From contig NZ_QKLF01000003.1 of assembly GCF_003224335.1 (NCBI RefSeq), positions 124,001 to 188,000 on the forward strand: DNA of 64,000 bases, read 5' to 3'. The translations under genes were made by a program, and so were the position numbers. Origin of the DNA: Curtobacterium sp. MCJR17_055. Its GTDB lineage: Bacteria > Actinomycetota > Actinomycetes > Actinomycetales > Microbacteriaceae. This document shows, piece by piece, positions 56,183 through 64,000 of the stretch (positions are counted from its first letter, which is position 1; each line of letters starts with the position of its first letter). The notes under the pieces are model-generated. The model was not told where the DNA came from, searched no databases, and saw only the letters and a program-made list of their open reading frames with translations.

Positions 56183-58554
56183 CGACGACGCCCCTCCGTG
56201 AACGGCCCCGCGGCGCCGCACGTCGACCGCCGGCGCGTCGTCGTCGTCCCGTCGTGCGCCTCGTCGCGGGCACCGCGGCCGTCTGGGTCCTCGTCGCCCT
56301 GGCGAGCGTCGCCTGGTGGCCCGTGCACCGCGACGGCGCGATGGTCGTCGCCGGCACGACGGCCGTGGTGGTCGGGACCCTCGTGGCGGTCCTCGGCTTC
56401 GTCCTCCGGCTGCCGGCGGCCGCGGTGGCGGTGCTCACCGTCGTCGGCTTCGTCGTGACCGGGGTGCCCGCGGCCGTCCCGGACCGCGCGGACGGGGTCC
56501 TCCCGACCGGACCGGGTGTCGTGGACCTCCTCGCCGGCGTCGCGCTCGGGTGGCGGCAGCTCGTGACCGTCAGCCTGCCGGTCGGGTCCTACGAGGCGCT
56601 GCTCGTGCCGTACTTCGTGACGGCCCTCCTCGCGACGGTGGTGGGCGTGACGGTCGCGACCCGGGCCTCCCGTCCGGAGGTGGCGGGGCTGGCACCGCTC
56701 GTGGTCTTCGCCGCGGGGGTGGCGGTCGGACCGACCCGGTTGGCCACCTCGGTCGCCCTGGCGGTCGCGCTCGTGGGTGCCGCGCTGGTCTGGGCGCTCA
56801 GCGTCCGGCACGTCCGGCGGGCCACGACGGTCGCCGAGACCGTCGGCCAGCCCGTCCCGGTGCTCCGGGCGGTCGTGCGGCCGGCGCTCGTCGGGACCGC
56901 GACGATCGCGGCGGCGGCCCTCGTCGCGACCGGGCTCGGGCTCCTCGTCCCGCCGTCGACGGGCCGGACCGTGGCACGGACCGACGTCGTGCGGCCGTTC
57001 GACCCGCGCGACCACGTCAGCCCGCTGAGCGGCTTCCGCGCCTACCAGGAGGACGACCAGGTCGACGTCCCGCAGCTCACCGTCACCGGCCTGCCGCGCG
57101 GCGGCTTCGTCCGGATCGCGACCCTCGACACCTACGACGGCGTCGTCTACCGCGTGGGTGGCCCGGACGGCGCCACCGCGTCCGGGACGTTCGAGCGCGT
57201 CCCGACCTCGGTCGACGTGTCCGGTGTCCGCGGCACGCGCGTCAGGGTGGGCGTCACGGTCGACGGGTACCGGGACGTCTGGCTGCCCACCGTCGGCGAC
57301 CTCGAGACGGTGACCTTCCAGGGACGCACCGCGGACCGGGACCGCACCGGGTTCTTCTACGACCGCGCGACCAGCACGGGTGCGCTCGTCGGCGGCGTCT
57401 CCGCGGGCACCCGCTACACGCTCTCCGCGGTCCTGCCCGCCCAGCCGTCCGAGCGCCAACTCACGGCGGCCCGCCCCGGGACGGCCTCGGTGCCGACGCC
57501 ACGGGCCGTGCCGGACGCGGTCCGGGACGCCGTGCAGGCCGTGTCCGAGCCCGGCGCGTCCGACGGGGCCCGACTCGTCGCAGCGCTCTCGGCCCTGGCC
57601 CGCACCGGGTACGTGAGCCACGGCGTCGGCGACGACCGCGCGAGCCGGTCCGGGCACGGGGCCGACCGCATCGAGGAGCTGCTCACCGGCCAGCCCGTGG
57701 TGGGGGACCAGGAGCAGTACGCCGTCGCGGCCGCGCTCATGGCGCAGCAGATCGGCTTCCCGGCGCGGGTCGTCATGGGGTTCACGGCGGGCGGTGACTC
57801 CGGGACGACGCCCGCCACCGGTGCCGGTGGCCGCACGACGTTCCGGGGGAGTGACGTCACGGCACGCATCGAGGTGGACACGGCCGAGTACGGGTGGGTC
57901 CTGCTCGACCCGAACCCCGTCGTCCGGGAGATCCCCGAGGAGTCCGACCAGACGCCGCAGCCCGTCACCCGTCCCGAGACCATCGTCCCGCCGCCGCCCG
58001 CGGAACCCCAGGTGCAGGAGCAGCAGACGCCGCCGCAGGCCGACCCGGACGCCCCGCCCGCGCGCCCGTTCTGGCTGCAGCTGCTCCTCGCGGTGCTGCC
58101 GTGGGCGCTGGGCGTGCTCGGGGTCGCGGCGCTCGTGCTCTTGCCGATCGTCGTCGTGCTCGTCCTGAAGCGCCTCCGCCGTCGTCGTCGCCGCCGTGCC
58201 CCGGCCGCACGGGCCCGGGTCGTCGGCGCCTGGGACGAGTACCGGGACGCCCTGCTCGACAACGGTCATGCGGTCGCCGCCACCGCCACCCGGCGCGAGG
58301 TCGCGGTGGCGGCACCGGGAGACGCAGCGACCGGCCTCTCGGCCCTGGCGGACCGGGCGGTCTTCGGCCCGTCGGACGTCGACGACCGGACGGCGGACCG
58401 GATGTGGGACGCGACCGACGCGGCCGTGGCCGAGCTGCGGTCCGGGCGGACGCGGCGGGAGCGGTTCCGCGCCGCCGTCTCGTTGCGTTCACTCCGCTCC
58501 GGCCGCTGGGTCCGCCGACTCCGGACGAGCGGAGGGCGCTCGGAGCGGCGGTGA
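56179..58554 (+). CDS. Transglutaminase-like membrane protein lacking catalytic Cys and His
   Basis: A 791-residue protein in the TgpA layout: about six N-terminal membrane helices (30-270), an outside transglutaminase-like region (about 320-620), one more helix (LLLAVLPWALGVLGVAALVLLPIVVVLVL) and a cytoplasmic C-terminal part. Around residue 507 the usual GxCxxYA reads GDQEQYA, so the nucleophile Cys is Gln. The His motif HAWVE reads TARIE (about 560). The Asp in WVLLDPNP is kept. It is probably a binding protein, not an enzyme. It overlaps DUF58 by 4 bases. Confidence 0.88.
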   Translation: MTTTPLRERPRGAARRPPARRRRPVVRLVAGTAAVWVLVALASVAWWPVHRDGAMVVAGTTAVVVGTLVAVLGFVLRLPAAAVAVLTVVGFVVTGVPAAVPDRADGVLPTGPGVVDLLAGVALGWRQLVTVSLPVGSYEALLVPYFVTALLATVVGVTVATRASRPEVAGLAPLVVFAAGVAVGPTRLATSVALAVALVGAALVWALSVRHVRRATTVAETVGQPVPVLRAVVRPALVGTATIAAAALVATGLGLLVPPSTGRTVARTDVVRPFDPRDHVSPLSGFRAYQEDDQVDVPQLTVTGLPRGGFVRIATLDTYDGVVYRVGGPDGATASGTFERVPTSVDVSGVRGTRVRVGVTVDGYRDVWLPTVGDLETVTFQGRTADRDRTGFFYDRATSTGALVGGVSAGTRYTLSAVLPAQPSERQLTAARPGTASVPTPRAVPDAVRDAVQAVSEPGASDGARLVAALSALARTGYVSHGVGDDRASRSGHGADRIEELLTGQPVVGDQEQYAVAAALMAQQIGFPARVVMGFTAGGDSGTTPATGAGGRTTFRGSDVTARIEVDTAEYGWVLLDPNPVVREIPEESDQTPQPVTRPETIVPPPPAEPQVQEQQTPPQADPDAPPARPFWLQLLLAVLPWALGVLGVAALVLLPIVVVLVLKRLRRRRRRRAPAARARVVGAWDEYRDALLDNGHAVAATATRREVAVAAPGDAATGLSALADRAVFGPSDVDDRTADRMWDATDAAVAELRSGRTRRERFRAAVSLRSLRSGRWVRRLRTSGGRSERR

Positions 58555-58555
58555 C

Positions 58556-58561
58556 TACGAT
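58556..58561 (+). promoter_or_regulatory. Possible -10 of the zinc-ribbon FHA gene
   Basis: TACGAT lies 2 bp after the TGase-like stop and 53 bp before the GTG at 58615. It could give the FHA gene its own transcript. Confidence 0.3.
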
Positions 58562-58614
58562 GTCCGGAGGCCGGAACCACCTGACGGACGGTCGGACGAG
58601 GACAGAGGCACCCT

Positions 58615-60762
58615 GTGATCAGATGCGAACACTGCGGATCGACGCTCCCGGACGGAGCGATCTTCTGCGGTGAGTGCGGACGAGCCGTCACGACCTCGGC
58701 AGCGCGTCGCACCGCACCCGCGGAAGCCGTCGACCGTGGCACCCCGCCCCCGTTGCAGCAGCCCGGCGTCCCCGGACGCGGGGTCGATCCCGCTGCCGAC
58801 GGCTGGCTGCCCGAGTCCACTCTCGACCCGGCCACGCGCGCATGGCTGACCGGTGCCGACCACGGCGCGTCCCCGGTCGCGGACGCCACGACGGCGGGTC
58901 GCCAGGACCGGACCGGGACGGAGCACCAGGACCACGACGCTAACGCCTCCCCGCGAGCGGGCTCCGGGCAGCCAGCCGCCTCCGTCGATCGGGGCACTCC
59001 CACAGCGGACGACCTCGCCCCGCGGAGCGCGCCGTCGCACGTGCACGGTTCCGGGACCGGTCTCGGCGACTGGACCGGTCGCTCGATCGAGGGCCCGGGA
59101 GCGGAACCCGTCGAACCGACGCTCGACCCCGATGCCTTCCCCGCCGAGACGCTCGCGCCGCAGGACGACCCGGAGGTCCAGCGCGCCGACGCCTGGGACG
59201 AGCGCGGAGCGGCGGACCAGGGGGACACGCCCCCGTCGACAGGGGCCGGGTCGGCCGTCGTCGAGCCGGTCTGGTCACCGCCGCCGACGCCCGCCGCCCC
59301 TCCGACCGGACCGTCCTGGTGGATCGGTCGCGCCCCGTCCGCCGAGGCGACGAGCGAGCAGACGACTCCCGGGGGGACCGGCGACGACGCGGTCGTGCAG
59401 CGGACGGACGATGCGCCGCGGCCGGGCGACACCGCGGTCTTCCAGCTGCCGGCCGAGCGCCGGGCTCCGCGCCCCACACCGCTCGTCGCCCCGGGCAGCC
59501 AGAGCACGGTCTGCCACGTCTGCGGCCACACCCTCGAGCCGGACGACATCTTCTGTGAGGAGTGCGGATCGGTCCGCCCCGCCGTGACCGCCGCCTTCAC
59601 GGGGCCGGTGATGCCCCTCCCGCTCGCCCGCCCGGACTGGGCCGCCGACGAGGACGCCCTCCGCAGCGCCGTCTCCGACGCCCACGACCTGACCGAGGAG
59701 TCGGACGGACTGCCGGACGCGGACTCCGGCGAGCTCCCCGACGCGGACGACGACGCCGCCCGCAGCGGTCCGGACGCGGACGGCCGGGACGACGTCGCCC
59801 CTGGTGGGCGCGACGGCGCCGTGGCACCCGTCGCTCCCGATGCGCCCGGTGCTGGGGAACCGTCCGACGACCAGGACGCGTCGGCGGACCGCGACGGCCA
59901 CGAGGACCTCGACGACCGCGGTCCGGACAGCGGTCCGGTGAGCACGAGCACCCCGGGGGCCCCTGCCGCCGCGGACTCGGATGCGGCTGGTCGCCCCTCC
60001 TCCACCTCCGACGACGCTCACGACGACGGCGCCGCCGGTCACGACGACGGCGCTGGTCACGATGACGGCGCTGGTCACGATGACGGCGCCGGCCAGGCCG
60101 GGACCGACGGGACGACGGCCGTCGTGCCGGACGACGACGCCGACGACCACGGTGCGGCCCGTCCGGTTGGAGCGTCCGACGCACAACCCGATGAGTCGGT
60201 CGGTGCGCCGTCCGTCGACCGTGCCGACGGACCCGGCGCGGAGGCCCTGCCCGGCACGAGCCCCCGGCTCACGTCCGACGGTGCTCCCGTCCCACCGGTC
60301 GCCGCCCCGCTCCCGCCGGTCGCCCCGCCGCGGTCCGGTGCGACCGAGGCGACCGGTGCCGCCGTTCCGACGGACCACGACGCGGGCCCGGACGAGGACG
60401 TCGAGGAGACCCGGATCGTGTCCCGCGCACCCGCGCAGGCTCCGTTCCTGCTGCACTTCAGCACGGGCGAGCGCCTCGGCGTGCACGGGTCCGCGCTGCT
60501 CGGCCGACTCCCGCGCCCCGAAGCCGACGAGCAGTTCGACGGCCTGCTGACGATCCGCGACCCGGGCAAGTCCGTCTCGAAGACCCACCTGGAACTCGGG
60601 CGGGACGGTGACGACCTCTGGGTCTCCGACCGCTACTCGGGCAACGGCACGATGATCCGGCACATCGACGGGTCGATCCGGCGGTGCGAGCCCGGACGGC
60701 GGTACCGCGTCGAGCGCGGCGCACGCGTCGACATCGGGGAGCAGTTCTTCCTCGTCCAGTGA
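58615..60762 (+). CDS. Zinc-ribbon and FHA-domain protein
   Basis: A 715-residue protein. An N-terminal zinc ribbon (CEHCGSTLPDGAIFCGECG) and a second one near residue 300 (CHVCGHTLEPDDIFCEECG) are separated by acidic, disordered sequence. A long Asp/Gly/Ala-rich stretch follows. The C-terminal FHA domain (about 615-715) has ALLGRLPR, KSVSKTHLEL and YSGNGTMI. Just before it, DVEETRIVSR (Thr599) resembles the site in GarA-like proteins that folds back on the FHA domain when phosphorylated. It is probably the cytoplasmic reader of this kinase cluster. GTG 58615 begins directly with the first zinc ribbon. Confidence 0.88.
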   Translation: MIRCEHCGSTLPDGAIFCGECGRAVTTSAARRTAPAEAVDRGTPPPLQQPGVPGRGVDPAADGWLPESTLDPATRAWLTGADHGASPVADATTAGRQDRTGTEHQDHDANASPRAGSGQPAASVDRGTPTADDLAPRSAPSHVHGSGTGLGDWTGRSIEGPGAEPVEPTLDPDAFPAETLAPQDDPEVQRADAWDERGAADQGDTPPSTGAGSAVVEPVWSPPPTPAAPPTGPSWWIGRAPSAEATSEQTTPGGTGDDAVVQRTDDAPRPGDTAVFQLPAERRAPRPTPLVAPGSQSTVCHVCGHTLEPDDIFCEECGSVRPAVTAAFTGPVMPLPLARPDWAADEDALRSAVSDAHDLTEESDGLPDADSGELPDADDDAARSGPDADGRDDVAPGGRDGAVAPVAPDAPGAGEPSDDQDASADRDGHEDLDDRGPDSGPVSTSTPGAPAAADSDAAGRPSSTSDDAHDDGAAGHDDGAGHDDGAGHDDGAGQAGTDGTTAVVPDDDADDHGAARPVGASDAQPDESVGAPSVDRADGPGAEALPGTSPRLTSDGAPVPPVAAPLPPVAPPRSGATEATGAAVPTDHDAGPDEDVEETRIVSRAPAQAPFLLHFSTGERLGVHGSALLGRLPRPEADEQFDGLLTIRDPGKSVSKTHLELGRDGDDLWVSDRYSGNGTMIRHIDGSIRRCEPGRRYRVERGARVDIGEQFFLVQ
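60016..60090 (+). repeat. 18-bp repeats encoding (G/A)HDDGA
   Basis: Four copies at 60016-60033, 60037-60054, 60055-60072 and 60073-60090, the last three in direct tandem, encode HDDGA units in the acidic linker of the zinc-ribbon FHA protein. This is a likely length-variable site. Confidence 0.75.
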
Positions 60763-60820
60763 GGTCGGGCCGGTGCGCGCGCAGCACCGCCTCGTGGCGG
60801 GGCCGCTCGTCCACGACCGA

Positions 60821-60859
60821 CCTGCTCCGCGCCGGTTCTCCACAGCGGCCCGGAGCAGG
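60821..60859 (+). terminator. Possible terminator after the FHA gene
   Basis: CCTGCTCCG (60821-60829) is complementary to CGGAGCAGG (60851-60859) with a 21-base loop, 58 bp after the FHA stop. The loop is long, so the assignment is weak. Confidence 0.3.
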
Positions 60860-60894
60860 CGCCGCGCAACGGTCAGGTGCGGTGCGATGGGCGC

Positions 60895-62532
60895 ATGGAC
60901 CCGCGGACCGCTCGGAGCGTCGCCTCGGCCGTCGCCATCCTCGTGACGGTCTGGGCCGTCGTGTCCACCGGCGACGACCGGACGGTGCTGCTCGTGGCGG
61001 CGGCCGTCGTCGCGGTGCTCGGTCTCGCGGCGCGACCGGCTGACGGTTCTCCGCGAGCACCGACGGTCGTCGTCCCGCCAGGCCCGGCGGCCGGTCCCGC
61101 GGACGACCGGTGCGGCGGCGAGGCATCGGCGGCCGGTCCCGCGGACGACCGGTGCGGCGGGACCGGGCCAGACGCGGACGTCTGCGCGTTCCCGCCGACG
61201 CCGGGTGGGGAACTGGTCGTCGGGCGGGACCCCGCGGGCCGGATCGTCACGGTCGGCGCTGCCGGCGGAGTCGTCGTGCGTGGTCGCGGCGCGCTGGCCC
61301 TCGCCGTCTTCGAAGCCCTCGTCGACCAGCTCGAGGGCCTCGTGCCGCGCGCCGGACCGGACGTGCCCGGCGCAGAGCTCCGTGTCGCGGCGGACACGGG
61401 CGTGCTCGGCCGCCGCGCCGCCCGCGCCGGGCTCCCCGAGGGGCACGCGGCGGCGGCGGCGGTCGCCGACGACGGTGCCCTGCTCGGGACCGTCGTCCTG
61501 GTCCCCGGGCTCGCGGCCACCCCGCGCCGGACGGGTGCCGTCGTGGACGTGACGCGCTACGGGTGCCGGCTGACCGGGAGACACCGGGTCGGGGGCACCG
61601 CGGACACCGCCGGGGACGACGACGTCGGGACGGTCATCATGCCGACGCTGCCGCTCCTCGTGCTCTCCGCGGACGAGCGCTCGTCCCTCGCCGACGACCA
61701 CAGCGGGCACGGGCGGGGGACCGAGAGGGCATCGGCTTCCCCGGTCGGGTCCGGGACGTGTCCATCCGGCACGGTGCGTCCGGAGGGCCGGTCTCGTCGC
61801 CCCCGGTCAGCTCAGCGGAGACCCGCTCCGACGCGGACCGTGCCGACCGGCAGACCGCCACCGAGGACACGCTCGCCGGTCGCCTGCAGCACCTCGTCCG
61901 CGGCGACGGCGTCGACCAGGTCGTTGCGGACGAGCAACGTCAGGGCCGCGAGCGTCCCGGCACGGAGGGCTCCGTCGAGCACCTTGACGGCGACGGCCGG
62001 CCCGCCCGGCACACCCATCACCATGACGCCCTCCGCCCCGAGCTTCGCGAGGAGACCGAGTCGTTCGATGGTGACGGTGTTCGCCCGGCCGACGCCGTCG
62101 ATCGCCCACGGATCCGCCAGGACCGCGTCGGTCAGGGCGGCGGAGTCCTCGTCGGCACGCGCCACGACCCCGGCGATGCCCTGCGCCAGTCCGGTGAGGG
62201 TGAGCGGGAACACCGGTGCGCCGCAGCCGTCGGTCCCGACGACGTCGACGACCTCGCCGGTGGCGTCCTCCACCGTGCTCCGGACCGCCTGCTGCAGCGG
62301 GTGCTCGATGTCGAGGTACGTCGCCTCGTCCCACCCGTGCACCCGGCACGCGGCGAGCATGCCGGCGTGCTTGCCCGAGCAGTTCATCGCCAGCCGACGG
62401 GGACCCGTCATGCTCCGGGCGGTGTCCCGGTCGAACGGCAGGTCGGGCGGGCACCCGAGGTCCTCCTCGACGTGGTCGAAGCGCTCGAGCATCCGCATCG
62501 CGAGGGACTGGTGGGACGGTGTCCCGGCGTGA
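60895..62532 (+). CDS. Uncertain membrane protein; only the first ~800 bp look coding
   Basis: From ATG 60895 the frame gives MDPRTARSVASAVAI and two hydrophobic segments ([32 protein letters not shown]). A duplicated block PADDRCGG and a domain of unknown type follow (GGELVVGRDPAGRIVTVGAAGGVVVRG). Third positions look coding to about 61700. Beyond that the frame runs to a TGA at 62532 entirely antisense to the asparaginase gene, which is clearly real. I therefore suspect a lost stop or a frameshift near 61700. Its function is unknown. Confidence 0.4.
   Translation: MDPRTARSVASAVAILVTVWAVVSTGDDRTVLLVAAAVVAVLGLAARPADGSPRAPTVVVPPGPAAGPADDRCGGEASAAGPADDRCGGTGPDADVCAFPPTPGGELVVGRDPAGRIVTVGAAGGVVVRGRGALALAVFEALVDQLEGLVPRAGPDVPGAELRVAADTGVLGRRAARAGLPEGHAAAAAVADDGALLGTVVLVPGLAATPRRTGAVVDVTRYGCRLTGRHRVGGTADTAGDDDVGTVIMPTLPLLVLSADERSSLADDHSGHGRGTERASASPVGSGTCPSGTVRPEGRSRRPRSAQRRPAPTRTVPTGRPPPRTRSPVACSTSSAATASTRSLRTSNVRAASVPARRAPSSTLTATAGPPGTPITMTPSAPSFARRPSRSMVTVFARPTPSIAHGSARTASVRAAESSSARATTPAMPCASPVRVSGNTGAPQPSVPTTSTTSPVASSTVLRTACCSGCSMSRYVASSHPCTRHAASMPACLPEQFIASRRGPVMLRAVSRSNGRSGGHPRSSSTWSKRSSIRIARDWWDGVPA
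61086..61160 (+). repeat. Two 33-bp direct repeats, 42-bp period
   Basis: 61086-61118 and 61128-61160 are identical and in frame (period 14 codons), encoding GPADDRCGG-type blocks in the linker of the uncertain membrane protein. Each copy contains a single Cys. Confidence 0.75.
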
Positions 62533-62798
62533 CTCGCCGTCGTCATCACCAGCTCCGCGCCCGAGAAGAGCGCCCCGGCGCGTCGGACCGCCAGCGCCTG
62601 CAGGGGCTTCATCGTCGATCGGGGGTAGATGCTGGCGCCCACGTCGCCGACGGCGTCGAGCACGGTGCCGTCCGCGCCGACGACGACCCCCGCGCCGACG
62701 TGACGGCTCTCGTCGAAGCCGGACCGTTCGAGGACGGCCAGCTCGACCGAGCCGTCGGCGGTGAGAGGATGACGGTCGGTGCTGGTGGCCGTGCGCAT
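61812..62798 (-). CDS. Asparaginase (AnsA-like, Pfam asparaginase_II type)
   Basis: A 328-residue protein of the family that includes Rhizobium AnsA, unrelated to E. coli L-asparaginases. Typical segments: SVELAVLERSGFDESRHVG, IYPRSTMKPLQALAVRRAG, MTTASHAGTPSHQSLAMRML, LAMNCSGKHAGMLAACR, VGTDGCGAPVFPLTLTGLAQ. It hydrolyses asparagine to aspartate and ammonia in the cytoplasm. ATG 62798 follows a -10 (TAGGAT, minus strand 62810-62805) by only 6 bases, so the message is probably leaderless. It diverges from the OsmC gene. Confidence 0.92.
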   Translation of the reverse strand: MRTATSTDRHPLTADGSVELAVLERSGFDESRHVGAGVVVGADGTVLDAVGDVGASIYPRSTMKPLQALAVRRAGALFSGAELVMTTASHAGTPSHQSLAMRMLERFDHVEEDLGCPPDLPFDRDTARSMTGPRRLAMNCSGKHAGMLAACRVHGWDEATYLDIEHPLQQAVRSTVEDATGEVVDVVGTDGCGAPVFPLTLTGLAQGIAGVVARADEDSAALTDAVLADPWAIDGVGRANTVTIERLGLLAKLGAEGVMVMGVPGGPAVAVKVLDGALRAGTLAALTLLVRNDLVDAVAADEVLQATGERVLGGGLPVGTVRVGAGLR

Positions 62799-62804
62799 GG
62801 CGCG

Positions 62805-62810
62805 ATCCTA
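62805..62810 (-). promoter_or_regulatory. -10 for a probably leaderless asparaginase message
   Basis: On the minus strand TAGGAT ends 6 bases before the ATG at 62798. Confidence 0.5.
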
Positions 62811-62839
62811 CCGACGACCCACACGACGAGAGGACCGCG

Positions 62840-63337
62840 ATGAACGACCACTCCTACGAGGTCTCCGTCCACTGGACCGGCGACCGGGGGACCGGCACGA
62901 TCGGGCACCGCGACTACGGACGCGAGCACGTCGTCAGCGCCGCGGGCAAGCCGGACGTCCTCGGCAGTGCCGACCCGACGTTCCGCGGGGACCGCGACCG
63001 GTGGAACCCCGAGGAGCTCGTCCTCGCCGCCCTGAGCCAGTGCCACATGCTCAGCTACCTGCACGTCGCCGTGACCACGGGCTTCACGGTGGTCGCGTAC
63101 GAGGACCGTGCCACGGCCGGTCTCGACCTCCACCGCGACGGCTCGGGCGAACTCACCGGTGCGGTCCTCCGTCCCGTCGTGACGATCCGCGAGGCGGACC
63201 GGGTGGCGGATGCACGGGCGGCACACGCCGAAGCGAACCGGCTGTGCTTCATCGCGCGGTCCGTCGCGTTCCCCGTCCACCACGAGCCCGAGATCGTCGT
63301 CCTCGGAGCCGACGCATCGGTGGGTACGGCAGGATGA
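62840..63337 (+). CDS. OsmC-family peroxiredoxin-like protein
   Basis: A 165-residue protein of the OsmC/Ohr superfamily that reduces organic peroxides with two cysteines. They are visible in LVLAALSQCHMLSYLHVA (about residue 64) and EANRLCFIARSV (about 136), the expected positions. It belongs to the short YhfA/OsmC-like group. A GAGAGGA ribosome site precedes the ATG. Its stop overlaps the ATG of the next gene by 4 bases. Confidence 0.9.
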   Translation: MNDHSYEVSVHWTGDRGTGTIGHRDYGREHVVSAAGKPDVLGSADPTFRGDRDRWNPEELVLAALSQCHMLSYLHVAVTTGFTVVAYEDRATAGLDLHRDGSGELTGAVLRPVVTIREADRVADARAAHAEANRLCFIARSVAFPVHHEPEIVVLGADASVGTAG

Positions 63338-64000
63338 CCCGTGTGAAGCGTCTCCGCCTGCTCCCGATCGCCCTCGTGCCCGCCGTGATCCTCGGCCTCG
63401 CCGCTTGCTCGGGGTCCGGCTCCTCGGACGCCTCGGCCTCCGCATCGTCCACCCCGAAGGCCACGGCCGCGCCGATCACGTCGTGCCCGAAGCCGGGCGG
63501 AGCGTCGGACTCGATCGACGCCACGGGTGACGTCGGCGGATCCCGGGCGCCGAAGGTGACGTTCGACGACGGCCTCACCGCCGACCCGCCGCAGGCGACC
63601 CGCACCGTGAAGGGCACGGGCGCCGCACTCGCCGAGGGCGACTTCGTCCAGGTCGCGTACTCCGCGTACGACGCGAAGGACGCGAAGAACCTCGTGACCG
63701 TCGGCTTCGACCAGGGGAACCCCCAGGTCCTCTCCGTGGGCGGCACCGGCTTCGGCGCCCTCCTCGCCTGTGCGCACGTCGGTGACCGCGTCGCCGTCGT
63801 CGGTCAGGCAGCCGCACTGGGCTTCAACACGAGCGGGTCGATCGTCGTCGTCGCGGACGTCGTCGAGCAGACCCCGACCAAGTCGACCGGCACGCCGCAG
63901 GACCAGGACCCGGCGCTCCCCACGGTCGAGGACAAGGCGGACGGCGAGCCCGAGATCACCATCCCGGACACCGACGCACCCACGAAGACCACGGCCGAGG
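63334..64000 (+). CDS. FKBP-type peptidyl-prolyl isomerase lipoprotein (cut by window end)
   Basis: An exported lipoprotein with signal LLPIALVPAVILGLAAC and a Ser/Ala linker. The domain from about residue 60 has FKBP-like strands (VKGTGAALAEGDFVQVAYSAYDAKD, LLACAHVGDRVAVVG), so a prolyl isomerase fold is likely. The frame is still open at the window end in an acidic linker (EDKADGEPEITIPDTDAP). Related actinobacterial proteins carry a second, better conserved FKBP domain after such a linker, which would lie outside. Confidence 0.78.
   Translation, partial: MTRVKRLRLLPIALVPAVILGLAACSGSGSSDASASASSTPKATAAPITSCPKPGGASDSIDATGDVGGSRAPKVTFDDGLTADPPQATRTVKGTGAALAEGDFVQVAYSAYDAKDAKNLVTVGFDQGNPQVLSVGGTGFGALLACAHVGDRVAVVGQAAALGFNTSGSIVVVADVVEQTPTKSTGTPQDQDPALPTVEDKADGEPEITIPDTDAPTKTTAE

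Noticed and set aside
56179-58554. Active transglutaminase
   Set aside because: Catalytic Cys and His are not at the motif positions.
60016-60090. Possible CRISPR-like array
   Set aside because: Short in-frame repeats without spacers, inside an FHA protein linker.

Overview
The window is 64 kb of very GC-rich DNA with tightly packed genes, frequent GTG starts and 4-base start/stop overlaps. Gene content points to a Gram-positive actinobacterium: a long Rho with a disordered insert, the order lysA-hom-thrC-thrB-rho-prfA-prmC-tsaC-wecA-atpIBEFHAGDC, an LmeA-like protein and a Pls/PosA-type synthetase. It is probably a member of the Microbacteriaceae, and Curtobacterium is my best guess. The genus is inferred from gene order and style, not from a marker gene. 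I see no rRNA, CRISPR array, transposase or prophage. One tRNA gene is present.

Layout. 130-5103 (minus) is a complete Dpp/Opp-type peptide ABC importer. 5215-7977 has a divergent alpha/beta hydrolase, then a siderophore-interacting flavoprotein and a FecE/FepC-type ATPase behind a DtxR/IdeR-like iron box. A perfect 27-bp inverted repeat separates these from a minus-strand run (8202-13642): a small HExxH gene broken by a stop codon, a pyridine nucleotide-disulfide oxidoreductase, an arginase-fold protein missing several metal ligands, PspA and a TPM-domain membrane protein. 14163-20172 holds a phosphopantetheinyl transferase, an M1 metallopeptidase and a Pls/PosA-type synthetase. tRNA-Arg(CCG) and a lipoprotein gene follow.

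21205-43888 is the housekeeping core: argS, an LmeA-like gene, lysA, the threonine genes, rho, prfA, prmC, tsaC, a wecA-like transferase, the whole F1Fo ATP synthase operon, and yaaA, which appears to need a CTG start.

44606-60762 is the most interesting block. It has two FHA proteins, a PP2C phosphatase, a transmembrane Ser/Thr kinase, a 1971-residue Ig-like/FN3 surface protein, a MoxR ATPase, a DUF58 protein and a transglutaminase-like membrane protein that seems to lack its catalytic Cys and His. The kinase, FN3, ATPase, DUF58 and TGase genes follow one another with overlaps or a short gap, so they probably act together as an envelope-sensing phosphosignalling system. The arrangement resembles the PFNA cluster known from bifidobacteria. 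The window ends with a poorly defined membrane protein gene, an asparaginase, an OsmC-family protein and a cut-off FKBP-like lipoprotein. No intergenic stretch exceeds about 225 bp.
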